Assembly (NCBI GenBank): GCA_024233005.1
Contig: JACKQE010000002.1
Span: 124,001-188,000 of the forward strand
Reading direction: 5' to 3'
Length of the DNA stretch: 64,000 bases
Origin: Akkermansiaceae bacterium
GTDB taxonomy: Bacteria; Verrucomicrobiota; Verrucomicrobiia; Verrucomicrobiales; DEV007
Of this stretch, positions 57,667-64,000 are shown one piece after another (positions within the stretch are counted from its first letter, which is position 1; each line of letters begins with the position of its first letter). The notes below the pieces were generated by a model. That model was not told where the DNA came from, ran no database searches, and was given only the letters and a program-made list of their open reading frames with translations. The position numbers were made by a program, and so were the translations under genes.

Positions 57667-58875
57667 ATGGTCACTCTCGCTGAACCTCCCGCTTTGAAAG
57701 TCATTCGCCGTGCCGGACGCCCGGAAAACGACCGCACCCATTCATGGGTGGCTCCCGAGGAATTCTTCCGCAATATCCGGTATGTCACCATCAAGGTCAC
57801 CAACGGTTGTAACTTGAAGTGCTCCTATTGCAACGTGGATGCCGATGTGCCCTCGACCCCCCGCATCTCCATGGAGACCTACAAGCGCATTGCCGACTTG
57901 TTGATTAAGAATTCGGTGCACGAAGAGGTGGGGCTGGAGTTCCATGGCGGTGAACCCCTCATCATGCCGGACGAGTTCTTCCAGGAAGCGGTCGCCTACG
58001 CCGCCGACCTTGCCAAGAAGTATGGGAAAAAGAAGGTCATGCATCCCATGCAGACCAACGCGACCAAGCTCACCGAGGAAAAGCTGGAAATGCTTCAGGG
58101 CCTCGGGATCGATGTGGGCATCAGCTGCGACGGCCCGCCTGACATCAATGACCAGTTTCGCATGGCCGGCAAGCGGGTCGAGCAGGCGCTCAAAATGCTC
58201 GTCAAACGCCGCTCCGCCTTCGGCATGATTCTTGTTCTCTCCAAGGGGAATTGCAATCACATGTATCGGATCATGGAGTATTTCCGTGAACTCGGCGTGC
58301 AGGGCTTCCGATTCAACTTCCTCCAACCCCAAGGGCTCGGCATGGAACATTCCCTTCTCAGCACTGAGGAGATGTATGCCGGAGTGAAGGGTATTTTCGA
58401 TCATATGGCTGACACCGAATGCTCCGTCGTGGAGGCCAACACCCAGATGTTGGTGAATCGGTTCGCCTTTGGCCGGAATCCTTCGCGTCCCCTCAGTTGT
58501 TGGGAACTGGAGTGCCAGGCAGGTCGTACCTACTGTGCGGTGAATCTGGAGGGAGATGTTTTTTCCTGCGGCACCGACATTTCCAAGCACCGTCTGGGCC
58601 ACATTGACGACGGCTTCAACCAGGAGAACATCAACAGCACCCTCTGCGGTCTCCACAAGAAGGACGCCTGGTACACCAAGTGCTTTGATTGCGATGCCAA
58701 GCGCATCTGCAGCCTCAGTTGTCCGACCAGCGACTTCAATGACATCCGCTACCGGGACAGCGAATGCGGTTACACCCGTGCCTTTTTCCGCTATCTCACG
58801 GAGAATCCCGAGAAAGTATACAGCGTGCTCCGCGGCATTGGTGAGAAACGCCCGATGGGCTACTTCCATCTTTGA
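57667..58875 (+). CDS. Radical SAM/SPASM peptide-modifying enzyme
   Basis: 402 residues. The radical SAM cluster motif is C48-x3-C52-x2-C55 (CNLKCSYC), with EFHGGEPL for SAM binding. The C-terminal SPASM region holds many cysteines (SCWELECQAGRTYC, VFSCGTD, CFDCDAKRICSLSCPTS, SEC), enough for two auxiliary Fe-S clusters. The architecture is shared by sulfatase maturases and RiPP maturases such as the cyclophane-forming group. Immediately downstream genes encode two leader-containing peptides and an exporter, not a sulfatase, so a RiPP maturase is the better reading. No separate RRE gene is seen. Confidence 0.88.
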   Translation: MVTLAEPPALKVIRRAGRPENDRTHSWVAPEEFFRNIRYVTIKVTNGCNLKCSYCNVDADVPSTPRISMETYKRIADLLIKNSVHEEVGLEFHGGEPLIMPDEFFQEAVAYAADLAKKYGKKKVMHPMQTNATKLTEEKLEMLQGLGIDVGISCDGPPDINDQFRMAGKRVEQALKMLVKRRSAFGMILVLSKGNCNHMYRIMEYFRELGVQGFRFNFLQPQGLGMEHSLLSTEEMYAGVKGIFDHMADTECSVVEANTQMLVNRFAFGRNPSRPLSCWELECQAGRTYCAVNLEGDVFSCGTDISKHRLGHIDDGFNQENINSTLCGLHKKDAWYTKCFDCDAKRICSLSCPTSDFNDIRYRDSECGYTRAFFRYLTENPEKVYSVLRGIGEKRPMGYFHL

Positions 58876-58903
58876 CCTTCCGGATTCTCCTTTACCATTT
58901 CTC

Positions 58904-58933
58904 CTTCACCTGCCAATGCAGGGGGAGGTGAAG
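58904..58933 (+). promoter_or_regulatory. Hairpin between the maturase and first precursor gene
   Basis: CTTCACCT (58904-58911) pairs with AGGTGAAG (58926-58933) across a 14-base loop in the 98-bp gap. No T-run follows. It could be an RNA processing or attenuation element raising precursor over enzyme level. Confidence 0.4.
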
Positions 58934-58973
58934 ACAAGAAACCAACCCACAATACCAAGAAAGGAACACTGCA

Positions 58974-59336
58974 ATGGCAATTCTTAGAAGCCAAGATGGA
59001 AAGTTCTATGATGTGGATGACTCCTCGCTGCAAGGCAAGGAAGTTGCCCCTGAGAACGTTCCAAACCTCACTCCGGGCGGCACCATGCCTCCCTCCTCGG
59101 GTGGCGCCTCCCTCGGTGGCGGCATCATCCAGATCTATGTTTCCTCGCCAGGCGGGGCCGCCCAGGGACCGGACCTCGGTCCTCCCCAGGCAGGTGCCGA
59201 AGGCGACGAAGCTGCCGGTGACGTGCAAGGTCACGACTGGTGCCGCCCAAGCTGGCAAAACTGCTGGCAAAACTGGCACAACTGGCACAACTGGAACAAC
59301 TGGAACAACAGCTGGCACAACCACCACCGTGGTTGA
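58974..59336 (+). CDS. RiPP precursor with seven Trp-x-Asn units
   Basis: 120 residues, preceded by AAGGA 10 bases before the ATG. Leader about 1-40 (MAILRSQDGKFYDVDD at its start), a Gly-rich stretch with GGGIIQIYVSSPGG, then an acidic linker. The C-terminal 32 residues (89-120) are the putative core: seven Trp-x-Asn triplets at W94, W98, W101, W104, W107, W110 and W114, plus WCR at W89 and two cysteines. Trp-x-Asn matches the aromatic-x-residue units cross-linked by three-residue cyclophane-forming radical SAM enzymes. The tail HHRG ends the core. The precursor role is inferred from leader homology with the next gene and from position. Confidence 0.85.
   Translation: MAILRSQDGKFYDVDDSSLQGKEVAPENVPNLTPGGTMPPSSGGASLGGGIIQIYVSSPGGAAQGPDLGPPQAGAEGDEAAGDVQGHDWCRPSWQNCWQNWHNWHNWNNWNNSWHNHHRG
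59253..59321 (+). repeat. Tandem Trp-x-Asn codon repeat in the precursor core
   Basis: Near-identical 9-base units (variants of TGG-CAC-AAC and TGG-AAC-AAC) encode seven Trp-x-Asn triplets. The close DNA similarity suggests growth by unit duplication. Confidence 0.85.
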
Positions 59337-59368
59337 CCGCCGGATGTTTCCGGACTGAGTTCTGCCAT

Positions 59369-59398
59369 CCGCACACGGCCTCCGGGATCAGTGTGCGG
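59369..59398 (+). promoter_or_regulatory. Hairpin between the two precursor genes
   Basis: CCGCACAC (59369-59376) pairs with GTGTGCGG (59391-59398) across a 14-base loop. It lies 33 bases after the first precursor stop. It may partly terminate or stabilise the upstream message. Confidence 0.45.
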
Positions 59399-59458
59399 GT
59401 GGCTCCCGGTCCGGGAATCCCTCCTCTCCCCTTTTCGCCGCCGCCGCTCAATTTTCCC

Positions 59459-59782
59459 ATGGCCATCGTCAACACCCTGGACGGTCGTTATTACGACCTC
59501 GATCCCGAATTTCTTGAAAGCTGTCGCATTCCAGATGACGCACTGGAGGCACACAACCTGCCCTCCTTGCCGGAAGCGCCGCCGACGCAGCCTCCCTTCA
59601 CCCAAGGGCCTCATCCCTGGATCCGCGTCGGACCGGGACCAAATGGCGGCCCACTGATCCAGATCGGACCGCCGCCTTTCGTCAAAAACAGCGGACCCGA
59701 GCCCCAGATATTCCTTCAGGGGCATCCCATGAATGGCCCTGCCACCAAACCGGGCTCCCGCTCCAAGCCTCAAAGCAAATGA
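59459..59782 (+). CDS. Second RiPP precursor, Pro/Gly-rich, same leader type
   Basis: 107 residues from the ATG at 59459. The N-terminus MAIVNTLDGRYYDLDPEFLE parallels the first precursor (MAI-x3-DG-K/R-aromatic-YD-V/L-D), and GGPLIQI parallels its GGGIIQI. The putative core is rich in Pro, Gly and Gln with isolated aromatic-x-basic units (WIR at 54, FVK at 74), and has no Trp-x-Asn array. The ribosome-binding site is weak. It could be a second substrate, a scaffold peptide or a diverged duplicate. A longer in-frame opening from 59240 is a shadow crossing the first gene. Confidence 0.7.
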   Translation: MAIVNTLDGRYYDLDPEFLESCRIPDDALEAHNLPSLPEAPPTQPPFTQGPHPWIRVGPGPNGGPLIQIGPPPFVKNSGPEPQIFLQGHPMNGPATKPGSRSKPQSK

Positions 59783-59804
59783 ATTGAGTCCCACCTCCGA
59801 CCAG

Positions 59805-61763
59805 ATGACCGATCCCACGCCTCTCCCGCCGTCCCAAGGTGTATCTTCTCACTCCGGGACGCCCCCGGGCGTGCACGATCCCGGTCCTCCCGGAGGCAAA
59901 GGGGCGGGAATCGACCCCGGTCCTCCTGCCGGAACGGATCCCGGCCCACCTGAGGGGCACGCCATGGGCCCTCCGGAAGGTCATGACGCGGGCCCGCCTC
60001 CCGGGATGGACTCCGGACCTCCCCGGCTGACGATGGAGGTGATCAAGTACTTCTGGCCTTTTGTGCGTCCTCACCGATCGAAGCTGATCGGCGTTACGTT
60101 GCTGTTGGTTCTGGTGGGGATCACACCGGCCGTGTTTGGCTACATGCCCCGGTGGATGACCCAAAACTGGACCCCTGAGCGGGTCAAGACTTTGTGGTGG
60201 ATCCTTGGCGGCTTGCTGGGATTGCAGGTCTTGCTGACCGGCGTGCAGTTTCTCCTCATGTGGTGGACCGCCCAAATTTCGCAGGGCTTCACCCACAGCA
60301 CGCGGCTGGCCGTCTTTGAAAAGCTTGGACGCATGTCCTCTGCTGTCTTGCATCGGGAATCGATCGGCTCCATCGCGCAGCGCTCCACCTCCGACGTCAT
60401 GCGTGTCCAGGATTGGCTGACCCCGCAGGTGCCACAGGCCTTCGCCAATGTAGTGCAACTCTTCGCCACACTTTATGCTCTCTTCACTTTGGGAACTGGC
60501 TTCATTCTGCTGGCCTTGGCGCTGACTCCGCTGGTGGCATTGATTCTAAAGCTCCTGAACCGCCGACTTTCCATTCTCGCCCGTTCCTGCCAGGTCCGGA
60601 GCGAGCGCATCATGACGCAGTTCATTGAAGGAGCCGCCGGCTATCGCGACTTGGTGGCTTCGGGGCGTTACGGACATGCCGTGAAAAAAACCGACGCCGA
60701 ACTGGGCGGGCTGAGGCGGGACGCCATTCGTATGTCCATGGCCGGTTACCTGACCGGTGTCATCCCGGCAACCACCTTCACGCTTCTCATTTACGCTTAT
60801 TACTACGTGAAACTGGGTGATGCGTCGCTCGCTGGCGATGTGGAGTATCTGGGCAAGGTGCTCGCCTTCGCCGGGCTGTTTGGCAGCTTGCAAGGGCCGG
60901 TGATGGGGATTTCTGGTTTCTTCACCGACAGCGCGATTGCCGCCCCGAGCTTTCTTCAGCTCAAGCGGCTTTTGGAAAGCCCCGAGACGAGCAACCCGGA
61001 CACCACCATTGTTCCCGGATCTGGTTCGATCGAACTCAAAAACGTCACGTTCTCCCATGAGCCCGGCATGCCGCCGATTCTCGACAACTTGTCCTGCACC
61101 ATTGAGGCAGGGAAGTTCACCGCCGTGGTCGGACAGACCGGCAGCGGCAAAACGACATTGTTCCACCTGCTCCTCCGCCTCATCGAGCCCCAGCAGGGCC
61201 GTGTCATTGTTGGGGGAGAAGATCTTTCCCGAATTTCACTCCCAATCCTCCGGGACTTTGTCGGCTTCATCCCCCAAGCCCCCTTCCTGTTCGACGCGAC
61301 TTTGAAGGAAAACATTCTGCTCGGCTCAGGTGGCGATCCCGGGGTCATGGAGAAACTCCAGAATGCGGTTTCTTTGGCAAGGCTGGATCATCTGGTGGAA
61401 ACCAGGGCCTCACAGGGCGGGTTGGAAGCTCCCGTGGGACCGCAGGGCGTGACGCTTTCCGGTGGGGAGCGGCAGCGTGTCGCCCTGGCCCGGGTTTTCC
61501 TTCGGGATCCGCAGATCATCGTCTGCGATGAGTACACGGCGAACATTGACAACGCCACCGCCCGGATCATTCAGGAGTCACTGGCCCGGGAATTTGCCGG
61601 TCGGACCCGGGTCGTGATTTCCCATCAACTCTACACAGTTCGGGGTGCCGACCGCATTCTCATCCTCGAGCGGGGGCGCATTATCGACTCAGGGACTCAC
61701 GAAGAACTGATTTCACGTCCCGGTCTCTACCGTGACTTGTGGGAAGTGCAGCGGATTGATTGA
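59805..61763 (+). CDS. ABC transporter (fused permease-ATPase) with repetitive N-terminus
   Basis: 652 residues from MTDPTPLPPSQG. The first 73 residues are a Pro/Gly/Asp repeat (six GPP units, e.g. DPGPPAGTDPGPPEGH), followed by a six-helix type-1 exporter membrane domain (VIKYFWPFVRPHRSKLIGVTL onward) and an ATPase domain with VGQTGSGKTT (Walker A), LSGGERQRVALARV (signature) and IIVCDEYTANID (Walker B). No C39 peptidase domain, so cleavage must come from elsewhere, possibly the subtilase. Position suggests export of the matured peptide. It begins 22 bp after the second precursor. Confidence 0.88.
   Translation: MTDPTPLPPSQGVSSHSGTPPGVHDPGPPGGKGAGIDPGPPAGTDPGPPEGHAMGPPEGHDAGPPPGMDSGPPRLTMEVIKYFWPFVRPHRSKLIGVTLLLVLVGITPAVFGYMPRWMTQNWTPERVKTLWWILGGLLGLQVLLTGVQFLLMWWTAQISQGFTHSTRLAVFEKLGRMSSAVLHRESIGSIAQRSTSDVMRVQDWLTPQVPQAFANVVQLFATLYALFTLGTGFILLALALTPLVALILKLLNRRLSILARSCQVRSERIMTQFIEGAAGYRDLVASGRYGHAVKKTDAELGGLRRDAIRMSMAGYLTGVIPATTFTLLIYAYYYVKLGDASLAGDVEYLGKVLAFAGLFGSLQGPVMGISGFFTDSAIAAPSFLQLKRLLESPETSNPDTTIVPGSGSIELKNVTFSHEPGMPPILDNLSCTIEAGKFTAVVGQTGSGKTTLFHLLLRLIEPQQGRVIVGGEDLSRISLPILRDFVGFIPQAPFLFDATLKENILLGSGGDPGVMEKLQNAVSLARLDHLVETRASQGGLEAPVGPQGVTLSGGERQRVALARVFLRDPQIIVCDEYTANIDNATARIIQESLAREFAGRTRVVISHQLYTVRGADRILILERGRIIDSGTHEELISRPGLYRDLWEVQRID
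59859..60023 (+). repeat. DPGPP-type repeat at the transporter N-terminus
   Basis: Codes for residues 19-73 of the ABC protein with six GPP units spaced 8 to 12 residues apart and embedded D, H and G residues. It is cytoplasmic by topology. Confidence 0.7.
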
Positions 61764-61849
61764 GAGCCTCGTCCGTGATCGTGTCCACCCTTCGTTGCGG
61801 TTTGCTCTAGCGCGTGGAGCTTTTCTTGCGTATTCTCCACGGAGGAATT

Positions 61850-63886
61850 ATGCCGCAACGTTTCGCGAACAAATTGGGTTCCCGTTTTCTTCCGCTGGTC
61901 GCGGTGGCTTCGGTTTTGCTCCAGCTGCCGGCCGCTTGGGCGGCGACGGATTACGACAGCCCGAAGTTTGATTATCAGGCCCTCGACCTCGACGGTCTTT
62001 CGCTGGCCCCGAACCAGCGGACGGAGATCGCCGAAGCCTTGGCCGGCCTGGCCTCGAATTTCCCCACGGACAGCACGGTGGATACAGATTTGAGGGAAAA
62101 AGCGCTCGGTCTGGGGTTGATGTTGGATCCGTTCAATGGCTCGGCTCGTCTGGCCCATCTCGCACTCAGCGAAGGCAGGACCCCAGAAAAGACCCAGATG
62201 TTCAGCACCAGGAGTTCCATTGCTTCGGTCCTGTGGCGCCACGCCAAACAGCTCGTCTCACCCGATGCTGAGCCAGAGGACCGGAAACTGGCGCCCCTTC
62301 TCATGGAGATTTCTCTGCTCGTCGATCCCAGTCCGGAAACGGACCAGATCGCGCTTTATGACACCACCGCCAAAGCCAGTCCTCCCGACTGGCAACGGAT
62401 TGTTGTCATCGGTGGTGGCACCCGCGGTTCTTCTGATTTGCGTCTCGCCAGCCTGCTGCGTCGGCTCTTGATCGCGGAGCGGTTGGGCACAGTCAATCCA
62501 GGTGATTCTGACACCTCCACCAAATCGGCGGCCTCGGTGGTTTTGCCCCCCGTTCCCCCTTCCGATCCTTTGCCATTGCCGACCAAACTGGAACCAATCG
62601 CCCCCTCGATGGTACCTTCCGTCGTGGCTGGCCCCAATCCCCCGGGAAATGACCCTGCTCCTCAGGTCGGGGCCCGGCAGGCCGTCTCCCCCTTGAAACC
62701 GGTCCGGTTGAAGTTTCTTGCCCAGCGGAACAACTCCGAGGAATCCTTGGGCTCAGCCAAATTTCAAGTGGAACTCATCGACCTCGCTTTGGAGCCTGAG
62801 GCTTTTACGGGGCCTCCGAGCGGGCTCCCCGCTGATCCAGATGCCGTGGGCCCAGTGGTCACACAGTCCCTGTTTCTTCCAAGCCCGTCTCCGAGGCCCT
62901 ACAGCATGCGGGATTTGCGGGCCGCTTCAGAGATTTTGGCCGCGCGCTGGAAGTTGCCGGAGGACCAGCGTTTCAGCATCCGTGCGCACAGGGAGGTACC
63001 GGAAGAGAACGCCTCCTTGAGAGCGCAGTTGGGCAGTGTCTTTGGCAATGCTACCGCAAACCGATACGCACCTGTCACCCTCGGTCTCATACTCATGGCC
63101 GAGTCCTCGTTCCAAGGGGATGAAATCGACCCGGGCGTGGCCGTCAGTGGGATGGTCGACAGCGATGGCGATTGGTTGCCTCCGGAGATGAGGCCCCACC
63201 AGATGTGGACCCAGGCAATGAAGTGCGGCGCGGGCGTCCTGCTGACGAAGACATCTCCGATTTTTGAAGGAGGTTTGTCCGATCTTCTCATTGCCGGGCA
63301 GGCGGATCTCATTCTGTCCGTCCAAGCTCTCGTTCCTGGCAGCTTTGAGGAGGCGGTAAGGCTGATTTCGGTTCCGCGGGATCCTGAATTGGAGAAAGCA
63401 TTGGCTCTTTTCCGGGAGATTCAGGCGCTCAGGTCGCGGATGTCTGGGGAGGAGATTGTCAAGAATATCAAGGTGCAGGAGCGTCTCGAACAGGTGCTCG
63501 CGGCAGTGCCCAATCACCTTACCGCCAAAGTGCTGCTCGACTTTGGAAAGAACGGTTCAACCCGGACCCTGGGCCTTGAACCCAGCCGCCAGTTGCTTTC
63601 CGACCTCATGGTCGACATCCAGACTGCCATACGCCGAGAGGAAGAGGAACCGGGAAACGTCACCGAAACGGAGGGCTTGGAGCTTGTCGCGGCGGCGACC
63701 AATACCCTGCGTGGATTGAAGGCTCGACTCGCCCCCGAGGCGAAGGATCTGGCATTCAAGATGGAAGATGCTCTGAAGGCCTGTGACACGCTCTTTCGGA
63801 TCAAAAACCGGGAAACCTCCATGGCGGTCCAAAAGCGGAATGAAGTTACCGACCAGGTCAAAAGTGTCCTCGGTGCCGCCAATTGA
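61850..63886 (+). CDS. Secreted protein with Lon-protease-like C-terminal region
   Basis: 678 residues from the ATG at 61850, preceded by GGAGGAATT, with signal peptide (MPQRFANKLGSRFLPLVAVA). The N-terminal part is helical and followed by a Pro-rich linker (about 225-275). The region at about 415-540 resembles a Lon S16 fold: LGLILMAESSFQGDEIDPGVAVSGMVDSDGDWLPPEMRPH, ADLILSVQALVPGSFEEAVRLI. The Lon catalytic Ser/Lys pair is not evident, so it may be a non-enzymatic relative. The C-terminus is helical. It follows the RiPP transporter by 86 bp; whether it belongs to the cluster is unclear. 63887-64000 shows nothing. Confidence 0.6.
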   Translation: MPQRFANKLGSRFLPLVAVASVLLQLPAAWAATDYDSPKFDYQALDLDGLSLAPNQRTEIAEALAGLASNFPTDSTVDTDLREKALGLGLMLDPFNGSARLAHLALSEGRTPEKTQMFSTRSSIASVLWRHAKQLVSPDAEPEDRKLAPLLMEISLLVDPSPETDQIALYDTTAKASPPDWQRIVVIGGGTRGSSDLRLASLLRRLLIAERLGTVNPGDSDTSTKSAASVVLPPVPPSDPLPLPTKLEPIAPSMVPSVVAGPNPPGNDPAPQVGARQAVSPLKPVRLKFLAQRNNSEESLGSAKFQVELIDLALEPEAFTGPPSGLPADPDAVGPVVTQSLFLPSPSPRPYSMRDLRAASEILAARWKLPEDQRFSIRAHREVPEENASLRAQLGSVFGNATANRYAPVTLGLILMAESSFQGDEIDPGVAVSGMVDSDGDWLPPEMRPHQMWTQAMKCGAGVLLTKTSPIFEGGLSDLLIAGQADLILSVQALVPGSFEEAVRLISVPRDPELEKALALFREIQALRSRMSGEEIVKNIKVQERLEQVLAAVPNHLTAKVLLDFGKNGSTRTLGLEPSRQLLSDLMVDIQTAIRREEEEPGNVTETEGLELVAAATNTLRGLKARLAPEAKDLAFKMEDALKACDTLFRIKNRETSMAVQKRNEVTDQVKSVLGAAN

Positions 63887-64000
63887 AGGGAAAAGCAGCG
63901 CGGTGATTGGGCTGCTGGCATCCGGGGATGTTTTTTCCGCAGGGGGGAACTTCGAATGCAGAAGAACTTGGGGAATGGAACCTTTGGAGGATCGCATCAC

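Noticed and set aside
57667..58875. Anaerobic sulfatase maturase as the function of the radical SAM enzyme
   Set aside because: The only sulfatase in the window is 26 kb away, and the adjacent genes are leader-bearing peptides and an exporter. It remains possible but less likely.
59240..59782. A 180-codon open frame starting inside the first precursor
   Set aside because: Its first part is a frame-shifted shadow of the Trp-x-Asn repeat; the leader-like MAIVNTLDG at 59459 is the natural start.

Overview
The window reads as chromosomal DNA from a GC-rich Gram-negative bacterium, most likely a member of the Verrucomicrobiota (or a relative in the PVC group). The reasons are the gene families present: a Cys-type arylsulfatase grouped with DUF3604 and HAD genes, a MoxR/DUF58/DUF4381/Bat operon, a kinase-MurQ fusion, a Ser/Thr kinase with discoidin-like and lectin-like tails, lipoproteins and an outer-membrane barrel protein. 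The phylum is an inference from content; no 16S gene is present.

Layout. 0.1-1.3 kb: an exported YHS-truncated haemoglobin fusion, divergent from an Rrf2 regulator, with two near-identical boxes between them. 1.3-5.0 kb: glycosyltransferase, GlcNAc kinase-MurQ fusion, RNase HI. 5.16-13.5 kb: a probable integrated island at tRNA-Ser(GCT). It carries a large serine recombinase, HTH proteins and a nitric-oxide detoxification module (quinol NO reductase plus NsrR-like regulator, divergent from flavohaemoglobin). 13.7-16.4 kb: small membrane, GRAM-domain and secreted proteins. 16.6-31.5 kb: a single minus-strand series (arylsulfatase, MoxR, DUF58, DUF4381, two VWA proteins, TPR, BatD, MFS/spermidine-synthase-like, HAD, DUF3604). 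Almost every gene in it is broken by many small indels while its protein motifs stay readable, so either the sequence is poor here or the block is decaying. An intact AraC-type regulator faces it.

31.7-56.1 kb: housekeeping and envelope genes. These are a barrel protein with a coiled-coil insert, a lipoprotein, NAD synthetase, the nucleoside-salvage pair deoA-deoB, a PPIase with MetF, a GNAT protein, a 994-residue coiled-coil protein with a duplicated C-terminal domain, a receptor-like Ser/Thr kinase, a GHL10 hydrolase, an SDR, an RtcB homologue, a cyclic-nucleotide-binding-domain protein, a FAD-linked oxidase, DagK and FabV.

56.2-61.8 kb: the most interesting locus. A subtilisin-like protease and a GAF protein are divergent from a radical SAM/SPASM enzyme. 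Two short genes follow whose products share the same N-terminal leader, and then a peptide-exporter-like ABC transporter. The first short product ends in seven consecutive Trp-x-Asn units, the pattern expected of a substrate for three-residue cyclophane (triceptide) chemistry. I interpret the locus as a RiPP biosynthetic cluster with an unusual Trp-x-Asn array precursor and a Pro/Gly-rich sister precursor. 61.85-63.9 kb: a secreted protein with a Lon-protease-like C-terminal half.
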